NCBI GenBank assembly: GCA_963843465.1
Contig: CAWJKP010000003.1
Coordinates: forward strand, 1,406,064-1,470,063
Direction of reading: 5' to 3'
Source: CAWJKP01 sp963843465
GTDB taxonomy: Bacteria; Planctomycetota; Planctomycetia; Pirellulales; Thermoguttaceae
Length of the DNA: 64,000 bases
Both the position numbers and the translations under genes were made by a program. Below the pieces are notes generated by a model. That model saw only the letters and a list, made by a program, of their open reading frames with translations, had not been told where the DNA came from and searched no databases. Of the stretch, positions 17,399 through 26,495 are shown piece by piece; the stretch's first letter is position 1; each line of letters opens with the position of its first letter.

Positions 17399-18663
17399 GC
17401 GGCGACGGAGCCCGCACGGTAAGCCGGGCGCCGGGCAGCCGCCCGGAGCAGGTCTGCGAGCGCGCCGACGGACCTTGCTGCCCCGAAGCAGGCCAGCGGC
17501 ACGATCAGCTCGCCCCAATACTGGTTGAAATCGTGCCCCACCACGGAAAAGGCCGCCACATACAGTGAGACTGTCAGCCCCACCCGCTGGCCCATCGGGC
17601 CCTCCCAGCCCGCCAGGCCGAACAGGACGGCGACGAAGTAGATCGCCGTAACCCACTGGGGCAGCAGAATCAGGCAGGCGTGCATCTGCACGGTGGAAAT
17701 CACAAACGGCAGTCCGCCGAACTGGATCCATCCCTCGCGGTGGGCCTGGGCGTCGGCCGGCGTCCAGCTTCGCACGGCCAGCCCGTGCAGCGCAAAGAAG
17801 AGGGCCCAGGCGGCCAGTCCCGCCAGCCAACCCAGCATTTCCCGCCGCCTGCCCTGCCGCCAGGCCAGGGCCATCGCCAACAGACAGTAAGGCAGCGATA
17901 ACTCGCGGACGAAGAGGGCCGAAACTCCCAGGGCCGCCGCCAGATGCGGCCGGTCCAGTCCATAGGCCGCCATGGAGAGCCCCAAGAGGACCCCGGCCCA
18001 AAGCTCGGACGAAACATACTGATCGTCCAAGGTACACTCGAACAGCGTACCTGCCAGGAGGAGGGCCGCGAAAAGGGGGACCGAGAAAAACCGCAGGAAC
18101 GAGCTCGCTATCCTCCGATCGTAGGGTGGGACAAGGCCGCCGTGGCGGCCGCCGGCCCACCAGTTCGTAGCATGGGCATTCTTGCCCGTGTTTTCTGAAT
18201 CGCACGGGCAAGCGGAATTGGTGGGCCGGCGCTCGCCTGCGCGAGCTTGTCCCACCCTACCTTCCCCTTCCCGGCTAGTCCACTCGAAGCCCAGGACCAT
18301 CAGCGCCAAGGCCAGCAGGATCAAGATTGCTTTGCCCAGTCCCGGGTCGGGCAGCTTGCCCAAGGCCCAGACGGGCAGGGGCGTCCGCCAGTTGAAGGCG
18401 CTTTGGGTGGGGTAGCCCCGGGAAACGAGCTCCTTAGCCGCGGCCTGGTAGTAGCCTTCGCCGGCGTGGATCCGCCTGATTTCCGCCCGATAGAGCCCCG
18501 TATCGCCCTCTCCCTGGCTCGGTTTCCCCAGCCGCGTGCTCCGCAGCGGCGAGAGCGTCACCCCGATCGAGAGCGCCAGTGCCGCGGCCAGCCCCGCCAG
18601 CAAGAGCCGCGCCTGGTTGGGGGTCAGCCTTGTATACGCCGACGCAGCCGATGTTCGAGCCAT
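17395..18663 (-). CDS. polytopic membrane protein of unknown function
   Basis: The 422-residue protein has many hydrophobic segments (LLLAGLAAALALSIGVTL, AILILLALALMVLGFEW, FFSVPLFAALLLAGTLF, LGWLAGLAAWALFFALHGL, TAIYFVAVLFGLAGW). The loop YRAEIRRIHAGEGYYQAA and the general layout resemble polytopic membrane glycosyltransferases of the GT-C type, but no diagnostic motif is certain. A palindromic repeat at 18121-18260 is read in frame and adds about 47 non-family residues between two membrane segments. The stop codon lies in a second copy of the same repeat. Confidence 0.6.
   Translation of the reverse strand: MARTSAASAYTRLTPNQARLLLAGLAAALALSIGVTLSPLRSTRLGKPSQGEGDTGLYRAEIRRIHAGEGYYQAAAKELVSRGYPTQSAFNWRTPLPVWALGKLPDPGLGKAILILLALALMVLGFEWTSREGEGRVGQARAGERRPTNSACPCDSENTGKNAHATNWWAGGRHGGLVPPYDRRIASSFLRFFSVPLFAALLLAGTLFECTLDDQYVSSELWAGVLLGLSMAAYGLDRPHLAAALGVSALFVRELSLPYCLLAMALAWRQGRRREMLGWLAGLAAWALFFALHGLAVRSWTPADAQAHREGWIQFGGLPFVISTVQMHACLILLPQWVTAIYFVAVLFGLAGWEGPMGQRVGLTVSLYVAAFSVVGHDFNQYWGELIVPLACFGAARSVGALADLLRAAARRPAYRAGSVAA
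18121..18260. repeat. GTAGGGTGGG palindromic repeat, copy D, with nested second repeat
   Basis: The outer element runs from GTAGGGTGGGACAAGG to CTTGTCCCACCCTAC. Its centre is interrupted by a different repeat (GTAGCATGGGCATTCTTGCC ...) containing a hairpin CTTGCCCGTG / CACGGGCAAG (18181-18190, 18203-18212). It lies inside the membrane-protein CDS. Confidence 0.8.
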
Positions 18664-18683
18664 GACAGATCGTGTCCAGAAGC

Positions 18684-18804
18684 ATTGTTCCCCTTACCCC
18701 TCCGGGAGCAGGGCAGGGTGAGGGGGAAACCCGGTAGAGACTCGGCGACTGCCAGCCCAGCCGTTACTCAAGTCTAGCTTCCGCGATGTGCGGTATCGTC
18801 AGAT
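18684..18804. other. short intergenic region with repeat fragment
   Basis: Contains CCCCTTACCCCTCCGGGAGC and its imperfect complement CAGGGTGAGGGGG (about 18690-18727), a stem that could end the methylase transcript. No gene is visible. Confidence 0.4.
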
Positions 18805-19689
18805 TCAATAAGTGAGCAAGAGGCGGTCAGCGACCACCTCAGATTCCAGGGTCTTGCCGTTCATCTGGAACCGACGGAGCATGGATCGGCCGCAATTGAC
18901 AAACGCCTCGCGCTCAAACAGCCCCCTGGGTATCGGAAGGTGGCACGTCACTTCACCGGAACGCTTTGTGCCGTCGATGCTGAGCGCGACGAATATCCCG
19001 GCCTTCTTGCACCGCGCAATAACCTCGAATAGATGCTCCAAGTCGAAAGACTGGGCGCCGTACAAAATGGTCTGGCTGTGGGTATAAGGCGGGTCACAGT
19101 AGATCACGTCGCCCGCTTTCGCGCGACTCATGGCTTCATCGTAGTCCATCAAATCAAAGGTCGTTCCCAGCGTTCGCCGGTGCCAGTCGTCTGCCCTTTG
19201 GGCGAAACTCTCGGGTGGAATAGGATTGTGAACACCGCAGGGCGTCGACATGTAGCCGTCTGCCTGGCGAAAGCGCACAACACCGCCATAACAAGCCCGG
19301 CAGAGAAAGACCAAGTCTGCCCCGCTGGGCTTCGCGTTGTAGGAAGCCTTGATCTTCTCGTATCCTTCTTGTTTGCCCCCCCTTGTGGAGGATGCCCAGC
19401 GCTCGGCGTACCACCGCTTCAAAGTCGCGGGCGACTTTCTAAGCGTTTGCCAAATCTCGATCAGAGGCGGGAAGACGTCAGAAGCAAACGCCTTCTTCGG
19501 GGCAAGCGTTGCGAGGACTGCCCCGCTCCCCAAGAAGGGCTCGTGGTAGGTTCCAAAGCCCTCCGGGAAGTAAGATGCAATCTCATGGGCAAACCGTTGC
19601 TTGTTGCCGATCCACTTGAGCAGTTGGGACTTGAACGGCTCGATCCTTGGGGCGATTTCTTCGCAGTCAAATAACCACTGCTGACTCAT
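18805..19689 (-). CDS. Dam-like N6-adenine DNA methyltransferase (D12 class) of an R-M system
   Basis: Transfers methyl to adenine N6 within a recognition site. The D12-class motifs are KSQLLKWIGNKQRF (20-33), EPFLGSGAVL (50-59, AdoMet binding) and the catalytic DPPYTHSQ (199-206). Length is 294 residues, typical of Dam/DpnIIA-type enzymes. It is divergently placed from a small HTH controller and a PD-(D/E)xK protein, which indicates a type II restriction-modification cassette. The recognition site cannot be read from the sequence; GATC is common for this class but not shown. Confidence 0.9.
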   Translation of the reverse strand: MSQQWLFDCEEIAPRIEPFKSQLLKWIGNKQRFAHEIASYFPEGFGTYHEPFLGSGAVLATLAPKKAFASDVFPPLIEIWQTLRKSPATLKRWYAERWASSTRGGKQEGYEKIKASYNAKPSGADLVFLCRACYGGVVRFRQADGYMSTPCGVHNPIPPESFAQRADDWHRRTLGTTFDLMDYDEAMSRAKAGDVIYCDPPYTHSQTILYGAQSFDLEHLFEVIARCKKAGIFVALSIDGTKRSGEVTCHLPIPRGLFEREAFVNCGRSMLRRFQMNGKTLESEVVADRLLLTY

Positions 19690-19727
19690 GCGAGCTCCTT
19701 ACAGCATTTTTCTCTGCTCCGCCTATT

Positions 19728-19748
19728 CATATCCTAATTTCGGATATG
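19728..19748. promoter_or_regulatory. candidate C-box operator between divergent R-M genes
   Basis: A perfect dyad CATATCC / GGATATG with a 7-nt spacer in an A+T-rich stretch, 39 bp upstream of the methylase start and about 110 bp upstream of the controller gene. Controller proteins of R-M systems bind such dyads in the divergent promoter region. Confidence 0.5.
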
Positions 19749-19858
19749 ACGCAAGGCCCGCTTGTGCTCCTTATCGCCGTTTTGCCCCATCATGGGCCGA
19801 TTCCGGCCGATGAATCCGAAGTTGGGATAGCCGCAGCCTACATCGCCCCGCCTCAAAT

Positions 19859-20101
19859 ATGGGAAGACTGGACCGCCAAGAAGACCGCACTGTTCTTCTG
19901 GCCTTATTGCGCCAGGTTCGATTCACCGCAAAATTGCGTCAAGTTGACCTGGCTGAACGGCTGGGGCAGCCCCAATCGTTCGTCAGCAAGTACGAATCGG
20001 GCGAACGTCGCTTAGATATACTGGAATTACGTTCACTATGCAAGGCGGTAGGCATCACTCTTGAGCAGTTTGTCGCCAAACTGGAGGAGCGCCTGCCGTG
20101 A
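19859..20101 (+). CDS. XRE-family controller protein of R-M system
   Basis: An 80-residue single-domain helix-turn-helix protein (VDLAERLGQPQSFVSKYESG followed by ERRLDILELRSLCKAVGI). Its size and position between the methylase and nuclease genes match C proteins, which time expression so that methylation precedes cutting. Its stop overlaps the next start by four bases (GTGA), so translation is probably coupled. Confidence 0.82.
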   Translation: MGRLDRQEDRTVLLALLRQVRFTAKLRQVDLAERLGQPQSFVSKYESGERRLDILELRSLCKAVGITLEQFVAKLEERLP

Positions 20102-20973
20102 AACCGGACCAGCGATTCCAGCGGCAACCGAAACACTTTTGGGCGAATGTTCGGACCATCAGCCAGAAACTGGGCTATACCGAGCGTGGAGAGGGCGTCA
20201 TCAAGGTTCCATCGCTGGCGGAAATGCAGAAGGCACTGGCCGCCTTGGGGTTGCAATCGGATCACGTTCTTGATGCCAGGGGCAAGCCGACTTCGCTAGG
20301 GCAGAGCCTCCACGACTATTTCCGTTTTCGTGCCGACGCTTTGAACCAGACGGTAGAACCCCTCTTGCTGACCGCGGGACAGGCGGCAAGACTCTTCGCT
20401 GAGCACAAACGACGACTGCGCCCAACTTGCCCGATCCCGATGAACAAGCAGAAGGGCAAAAAGAAGGCGCCAGCCTACTTCACGGGCCTAATCAACATGC
20501 TCATCGAAGCCAACGCCAACGGCTACCCGTGCGATTTCGATCCGAGGGTGTTAACGACGATCACCGTTCAGGATGCGCCTTTGCGAACCCTTGCGCGGCG
20601 GATCGACGGCGCTTTTCCAAGAGCGGTCAACCCCGTCGCGGTCTGGGAAATCAAGGAGTACTATTACACCACCACGTTCGGCAGCCGCGTGGCAGACGGG
20701 GTGTATGAGACCTTGCTCGACGGAATGGAGCTCGAGGAACTGCGGGAACACGAAAAGATCGACGTGAAACACTACCTCATGGTCGACGCCCACTATACTT
20801 GGTGGGTTTGCGGCAAGTCGTACCTTTGCCGTATCGTCGATATGCTCCACATGGGCTACGTGGACGAAGTGCTTTTCGGTCGGGAGGTAGTCGCCGAAAT
20901 GCCTCGGATCGTCAAAGAATGGGTTTCGTTGGCGAAGGCAGCCCAAAGCGGCCGTCGCTTGAATCGGCCATGA
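20098..20973 (+). CDS. putative type II restriction endonuclease (PD-(D/E)xK fold)
   Basis: No named family is recognised with certainty. A candidate nuclease core is Asp170 (RRIDGAF) and Glu184-Ile-Lys186 (VAVWEIKEYYYTT), matching D...ExK spacing of PD-(D/E)xK enzymes, followed by TFGSRVADGVYETLLDG. The N-terminal ~100 residues (FWANVRTISQKLGY ... VPSLAEMQKAL) may bind DNA. The start GTG overlaps the controller stop. The context (divergent Dam-like methylase and C protein) is the main support for a restriction role. Confidence 0.75.
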   Translation: MKPDQRFQRQPKHFWANVRTISQKLGYTERGEGVIKVPSLAEMQKALAALGLQSDHVLDARGKPTSLGQSLHDYFRFRADALNQTVEPLLLTAGQAARLFAEHKRRLRPTCPIPMNKQKGKKKAPAYFTGLINMLIEANANGYPCDFDPRVLTTITVQDAPLRTLARRIDGAFPRAVNPVAVWEIKEYYYTTTFGSRVADGVYETLLDGMELEELREHEKIDVKHYLMVDAHYTWWVCGKSYLCRIVDMLHMGYVDEVLFGREVVAEMPRIVKEWVSLAKAAQSGRRLNRP

Positions 20974-21030
20974 CCCCGGACGGGGACTCGCCCCCCAAGG
21001 TATTCCTGTACCGAACCGATCTGCACAGCT

Positions 21031-22269
21031 TCACGCCTTTTGGGCCGCAGCCGCCTTTGCCGGGCTGTTCGCGGGAGCCTTGCCGGCGGCGGCCGGGTGG
21101 AAGACGGTTGCCAGGACGAGCACGCCTGCCAGCGTAATCGCCAGCGGCACCGTCCAGATTTTCCGCCATTGGAATTGGCCGTCCGTGGAGAACTTGTCCA
21201 TGGTCACCCCGGCAAGCTGGGTGCCCAGGAACAGGCTGATGCCCATGGTGACGAGGATGATCAAGGCCTGCGCCGAGCTGCGGATCGCGGCCGGGACCGC
21301 GGAGGCCACGGAATCGACATAAATCTGGCCGACGATGATGAAGAACACATAGGCCAAACCGTGCAGCACCTGGGCCATGGCGACCAGCCACCGGGCTTTC
21401 GTCAGTGCGTAGATCACGTACAGTGCCAGCCAACTTGCAACCCCAATGACCAGGGTCGCCTGGACGCCCAAACTGTCCATGAAGAGTTTCAGCAGAAAAA
21501 AGGTCGCCAGCGCTTGGGCCGCTTGGGCCATGCCCATCGCGGCGGGAACGTTCTTGCCGGCGATGCCCACGTCCTGCATGAACCGGGCCGTGCCGAGGAA
21601 GTAGAACTGCATCATCCCCGATACGACCAGGGATACGCCGATGAAGATCGCGAAGGGCACATCCTTGAGCAGCGTCAGGGCCTCGATGATGGGCATTCCC
21701 TCGCCTGGCTGCGGCGGCGTGGCCGGCTGGACCAGGCAGATCACGGCCATCACCACCGAGAGCACCGAAGCCAACGCCAGGCAATCGCTGCCGTCGCCCT
21801 CGCTCTTGCGGAGCGATCGCCAGCCGGTGAGAAAGTAGCCGATCGTGGCCCAGGCGACCGGGGCCCAAATGAAGATTTGCGGCGACAATTTCGCATCCGG
21901 CAGGTGGCGGAACATCAGCGCATTGACCAGCGGGATGGTGGCCGCGAAACACAACGAGTAGAGGAGCATGACCACAAACAGCCGCCCGAACGTCTTCTGC
22001 CGGATCGCCAGGTACAAGAGCAGGGCGCCGACGAGGTGTGCGACGGCCAGGACCCAGCCGGTGTCGAAGTACTTGTCGGCCAACTGGCCGGCCACCAGCG
22101 GCGAGGCCATGCTGGCCAGCGGCAGGGTCGCATAGATCCAGCCCGTCTGTTTGCCGCTCATTTTCAACGGTCCCAGCAGCCGGGCGGCCAACACCGGGGC
22201 CCAGGCTCCCCACACCGCATACTCCATGAACATCAGGGCACTCAAGCGAACGTACAGATCCCAGCTCAC
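21031..22269 (-). CDS. MFS transporter, nucleoside:H+ symporter (NupG-like) family
   Basis: About twelve hydrophobic helices and the NHS-family N-terminus (LYVRLSALMFMEYAVWGAWA), followed by GWIYATLPLASMASPLVAGQ and ADKYFDTGW. Family members import nucleosides with protons. The charged end after the last helix (AAAGKAPANSPAKAAAAQK) is low complexity. Neighbours do not suggest a nucleoside pathway, so the substrate is uncertain. Confidence 0.82.
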   Translation of the reverse strand: MSWDLYVRLSALMFMEYAVWGAWAPVLAARLLGPLKMSGKQTGWIYATLPLASMASPLVAGQLADKYFDTGWVLAVAHLVGALLLYLAIRQKTFGRLFVVMLLYSLCFAATIPLVNALMFRHLPDAKLSPQIFIWAPVAWATIGYFLTGWRSLRKSEGDGSDCLALASVLSVVMAVICLVQPATPPQPGEGMPIIEALTLLKDVPFAIFIGVSLVVSGMMQFYFLGTARFMQDVGIAGKNVPAAMGMAQAAQALATFFLLKLFMDSLGVQATLVIGVASWLALYVIYALTKARWLVAMAQVLHGLAYVFFIIVGQIYVDSVASAVPAAIRSSAQALIILVTMGISLFLGTQLAGVTMDKFSTDGQFQWRKIWTVPLAITLAGVLVLATVFHPAAAGKAPANSPAKAAAAQKA

Positions 22270-22515
22270 TGGACCCTCCTCGCTGCGCTAGTTTGGGGAA
22301 AAGATCAGACCGGCCGGGCCGCCGCGGCGGAACGTTGGCGGCCAGACGTGACCGGCGTCACCCTATCCGGTACCCTCCGGGTTGTCAAGAATAGATCGCC
22401 GTCCAACCTAGGGCCCGTCCGCTTCAGCAAACACCCGATGCCTGCCCCTTGCCCAGGGGCATAGGATTCTGGCGGTGGATGGTTTGCCGCTACCCGGCTT
22501 GTCGGAGGGTTGACC

Positions 22516-23449
22516 ATGAGCAGCCAATGCCTTCCCCTGAGCACGACCGTCGATTGTTACGAATTCTGGGACCGCGTTTTCCGCCGAGGCGGCGTGCTGG
22601 ACTACACCGAAGGGTTGTACCACGGTGACCCGGCGGTCTCCTACCAAGAGGCGCAGCAGAACCAGATCCGTTTTCTGCTGGACGAAGTGGGATGCCGCAA
22701 GGGCTCGCAGATCCTGGATATCGGCTGCGGCAACGGAACGCTGCTGGAGGAAGTGCGGCGGCGGGACGCGACGGGCGTGGGCGTGACGATCTCGCCCCAG
22801 CAGGCGCAGTTCTGCGCAACGCGGGCTCGACGTTCATCTGCGCAACTACCGCGACATTGCCCAGGACTGGAACGGGCGGTTCGACGCGGTCATCGCCAAC
22901 GGCTCGATCGAGCACTTCGTCCAACCCGCGGATGCCCGGGAGGGACGCGCGGATGCCATCTACCACGAGCTTTTCGCGATCTGCCACCGCGTGCTCGATC
23001 CGCGATCCGACAGCCGCCGGCTGATGAACACCACGATCCACTTCGACCGCGTCCATCTCGAGCCCAAGGATGCCCTGCGGAGCCCCTGGTCTTTTCCCTG
23101 GTTCTCCGATCGTTTCCATTGCGCCCTGCTGGTCCGCGGCTTCGGCGGCTATTATCCGACGCTGGGGCAGCTCCAGCGCTGCGCGGGCCCTTACTTCAAC
23201 CTTGTGAACGAGCGCGACGCCACCAGCGATTATCACCTGACCTCCGAGGAATGGCTCAAGTACGGCGTGCGCTCGCTGGCCAGTCTACGGCAATTGGGCC
23301 GGTTGCTGCCGTTTACCCTGCGGCATCCGCGGCACGCGGCGCGGATGCTCTTTCTGCTGATGGTGGCCCAGTCGTGGAACTGGCAGTTCCGCGGCCAACA
23401 GCCGCCCATGAAGCACCTCTGGCAAACCTGGGAGTACGTTGCTCAGTGA
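22516..23449 (+). CDS. SAM-dependent methyltransferase, cyclopropane-fatty-acid-synthase-like (one frameshift)
   Basis: AdoMet-binding motif ILDIGCGNGTLLEEV and GVGVTISPQQAQFC match the CFA/mycolic acid cyclopropane-type class I methyltransferases. The frame then changes near 22819-22825: with two more bases (GC) in ACGCGGGC the protein continues as GLDVHLRNYRDIAQDWNGRF and DAVIANGSIEHFVQP, and on to the end WQTWEYVAQ. The ATG at 22516 has GGAGG upstream. The substrate is unknown. As in several neighbours, the break looks like a small deletion error. Confidence 0.78.
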
Positions 23450-23555
23450 CCGGCTTGCCGGCTGCTGATACCCGGTGCATAATGGGAAGCAAGATTGGCG
23501 GCCAGACCGCAAGACGATTGATCTCGTAGCCCATCGCCGGCGCCAGGTGGAAGAT

Positions 23556-26447
23556 ATGACTTGTTTCGCCGTGCCCTGGGGGCTTCTCGCCCTGGCGATC
23601 GTGTTGCTACTGGCTTGTCCTTCCGCAATGGCGGCGGCAGACGCCCCGACCTTCGTCGCCGACGGTCCCAACCCGGTCGCTTTTCCGGCCCAGGAGGCGA
23701 AGTTCATCCGGGTCGTGATTCTTGCCTCCCGCGGCGGCCAGCCGTGCATCGACGAGCTGGAGATTTACGGGCCCGATGGGCAGAAGAACCTTGCCCTGGC
23801 CGCCGGCGGCGCCAAGGCAACCGCCTCGTCCTGCCTGCCAGGCTACCCGATCCACCAGATCGCCCACCTCAACGACGGGCTCTACGGCAATCGTCACAGT
23901 TGGATCGCGGCGAGCGAGGACAACCAGTGGGCCCAGATTGAGCTGCCGGTCCCGGCGAGGGTATCCAAGATCGTCTTCTCCCGGGACCGAGATGGGCAGT
24001 ACCAGGACCGGATGCCGCTGGGCGTGGAGGTCCGGCTCTCGTTGGACGGTAAGAACTGGAAGACGGCCGCCGTGGTGAGAGCGGCGAGCGTCGCCCTGCG
24101 GCCCGCTCCGGTCGGGTACGTCGCCCCGGTCCCCTTGCCCGATCCGGTGACCTGGGACGGCCTGCTCCGCTATGCATTTCTGTGCGAGTGGAAGACATGG
24201 CAGCGAATCAGCCCGGCCGACCATGTCTCGCCGCTTCGTGTCGAGCGCTCGGCGGTGCCCGGCGGCCCGCCGTACTGGGGCCGCATCGCCCGGCTCGATC
24301 CCTTGGCCCGCACCCTCGCCCTCATGGAAGAGATGACGGGCCGCATGGCGGCCAAGGGACTCGACGTGAAAGAGGAGTGGTTGCAGTTGATCGAGCTGCG
24401 CCGCCGGCAGGCCGCGCTGGCGGCGAAGGCCGACCCCGACGCCGCGGCCGAGGAATCGCTCTATCTCGACGCCCGCACGGCCAAGCGAAGGCTGATGTTC
24501 CGCGACCCGGACCTGGCCGGCCTCGAGCGGATACTCTTTGTCAAGCGACATCCCTATCTCTCGTCGCACAACTATAGCGACATCCTCGACTCGCAGTTCC
24601 GGCCGGGTGGCGGGATCTGCATCCTGGAGGTCCCGCGCGTGGGCGGCCGTCTCGATCCCAAGAACGCAAAGCTCGTCACGCTCTTCGACGCGAGCCTGGG
24701 AATCGCCCGCGATCCCACGGCTGATTTCGACGCGAAACAGGTCTACTTCGCCTACCGGCCCAACCAGAGTCCGACGCCCGGACAGGATTGCTACTGGCAC
24801 CTGATGTCGGTGGGCGTGGGCGGGGGTAAGGCCCGAGAGCTGACCCACGGGCCGTTCCACGACGATTACCCCTGTCCCTTGGCCGACGGCGGGCTGGCCT
24901 TCATCTCCACCCGCTGCCGCGCCCGCTTCCTCTGTTGGCGTCCGCAGGCCTTCGTGCTCTTCCGCATGGATGCCGACGGCCAGAACCTCCGGCCGCTTTC
25001 CTTCGCCAACCTCAGCGAATGGTCGCCGGCCATGATCCGCGACGGCCGCATCCTCTGGACGCGGTCCGAGTATCTCGACAAGGGGGCCAACTTCGGCCAT
25101 ACGCTCTGGGCGATCCATCCCGACGGCACCCACCCCGAGCTGATCTTCGGCAACGACACGATCAACTGCTATATGAACGGCCGGGAGGTCCCCGGCAGCC
25201 GGGAGATCTGCTGCACGATCATCTCGCACGGGGGCGACCACAACGGCCCGCTGGGCCTCATCGACCTCTCCAAGGGTCCCTTCGACTCGGCCGCGCTGAC
25301 GAACATTACCCCTGACATCAATCCGCACTACGACATGAGCTGGCCGGCCCAGGAGTGTTTCCGCGACCCGGCGCCGATCTCGCGCGATTATTTCCTCGCC
25401 AGCCACGCCCCGGCCGACCGCTGGGGTCTGTTCGTGGTCGATCGCTACGGCAATCGCGAGCTGCTCTACTTGGACCCCGAGATCGGCAGCATGTGCCCTA
25501 CGCCGCTGCGGCCGGCGCCTCGACCGCCGGTCCTGGGCCCCCCTGAGCCGAAGGGCGTCGAGGAGGAGATAGGGCAATTCACGGTGGCCGACGTGTACCA
25601 GGGGCTTGGGCCCGCCGTGCCGCGGGGCAAGGTGAAGTACCTCCGCGTCTGCCAGGAGATCCGTTCGACGCTGGAGCAACTGCCCAACGGCGAATTCCGC
25701 AAGGACCACGGGCCCGTGTTCCAGGATTTCTACGCCTCGCCGGTGCACCTGGTGACCGGCCCGTACGGCTGGCCGAGCTACGTGGCCAAGGCCTCGCTGG
25801 GCACCGCGCCGGTCGAGGCCGACGGCTCGGCGAGTTTTTTCGCCCCCGCCGGGAAGGTGCTCTATTTCCAGGCCCTCGACGAGAACCTCAACGAAATCCA
25901 GCGGATGCGGAGCGTGGTGCAATTGCAGCCGGGCGAGCAGCGCAGTTGCGTGGGCTGCCACGAAGACCGCCGATCCACGCCGCGGCCCAAGCCCTCGCTG
26001 GCTGCCCGGCGACCGCCGAGCCGGCTCGAAGAGCCGTCCTGGGGCAGCGGGGCGTTCTCCTATGAGCTGGTCGTCCAGCCGGTCTGGAACGCCCGGTGCG
26101 TTTCCTGCCACGACGCGGGCGACAAGCGGAAGATGAACCTCACGGGCACCCTTGGGGCCGACCGCGTGCCCGCCTCCTACCGCACCCTGATCACCGGCGG
26201 CTGGGTCCACTACTTCAACTGGTCGTGGGGCGAGCGGCACCATCTGGCGCCGCCGATGACCTTCGGCACCGTCAAGAGCCGTCTTTGGCAACTGCTCGAT
26301 GCCGGGCACTATGATGTGAAGCTGACCCGCGACCAGATGCACCGCGTCAAGTGCTGGATCGACCTCAACTGCCCGCTCTGGCCCGACTACCAGGAGCGGA
26401 TGAAACGACCCGCTCCCGAAACGGCCCTCACGACCAGCAAGCGCTAG
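23556..26447 (+). CDS. HzsA-like (hydrazine synthase alpha subunit-related) exported di-haem protein
   Basis: A signal peptide (MTCFAVPWGLLALAIVLLLA ... AMAAADAP) leads to a discoidin/F5-8C-like domain (NLALAAGGAKATASSCLPGY, about 70-180), a TolB/beta-propeller-like middle part (LTHGPFHDDYPCPLADGG, FRMDADGQNLRPLSF) of the kind called the HZS alpha middle domain, and a C-terminal cytochrome-like region with two haem c motifs, CVGCH (798-802) and CVSCH (848-852). Related proteins are common in planctomycetes that do not make hydrazine, so the function is unknown. It is probably a periplasmic redox or surface protein. The ATG at 23556 is chosen because the signal peptide begins there. Confidence 0.8.
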   Translation: MTCFAVPWGLLALAIVLLLACPSAMAAADAPTFVADGPNPVAFPAQEAKFIRVVILASRGGQPCIDELEIYGPDGQKNLALAAGGAKATASSCLPGYPIHQIAHLNDGLYGNRHSWIAASEDNQWAQIELPVPARVSKIVFSRDRDGQYQDRMPLGVEVRLSLDGKNWKTAAVVRAASVALRPAPVGYVAPVPLPDPVTWDGLLRYAFLCEWKTWQRISPADHVSPLRVERSAVPGGPPYWGRIARLDPLARTLALMEEMTGRMAAKGLDVKEEWLQLIELRRRQAALAAKADPDAAAEESLYLDARTAKRRLMFRDPDLAGLERILFVKRHPYLSSHNYSDILDSQFRPGGGICILEVPRVGGRLDPKNAKLVTLFDASLGIARDPTADFDAKQVYFAYRPNQSPTPGQDCYWHLMSVGVGGGKARELTHGPFHDDYPCPLADGGLAFISTRCRARFLCWRPQAFVLFRMDADGQNLRPLSFANLSEWSPAMIRDGRILWTRSEYLDKGANFGHTLWAIHPDGTHPELIFGNDTINCYMNGREVPGSREICCTIISHGGDHNGPLGLIDLSKGPFDSAALTNITPDINPHYDMSWPAQECFRDPAPISRDYFLASHAPADRWGLFVVDRYGNRELLYLDPEIGSMCPTPLRPAPRPPVLGPPEPKGVEEEIGQFTVADVYQGLGPAVPRGKVKYLRVCQEIRSTLEQLPNGEFRKDHGPVFQDFYASPVHLVTGPYGWPSYVAKASLGTAPVEADGSASFFAPAGKVLYFQALDENLNEIQRMRSVVQLQPGEQRSCVGCHEDRRSTPRPKPSLAARRPPSRLEEPSWGSGAFSYELVVQPVWNARCVSCHDAGDKRKMNLTGTLGADRVPASYRTLITGGWVHYFNWSWGERHHLAPPMTFGTVKSRLWQLLDAGHYDVKLTRDQMHRVKCWIDLNCPLWPDYQERMKRPAPETALTTSKR

Positions 26448-26495
26448 CGGAGCGGCGCATTTCCGGCCGCGTGCAGTAGAGGGCCCGTGGGACGT

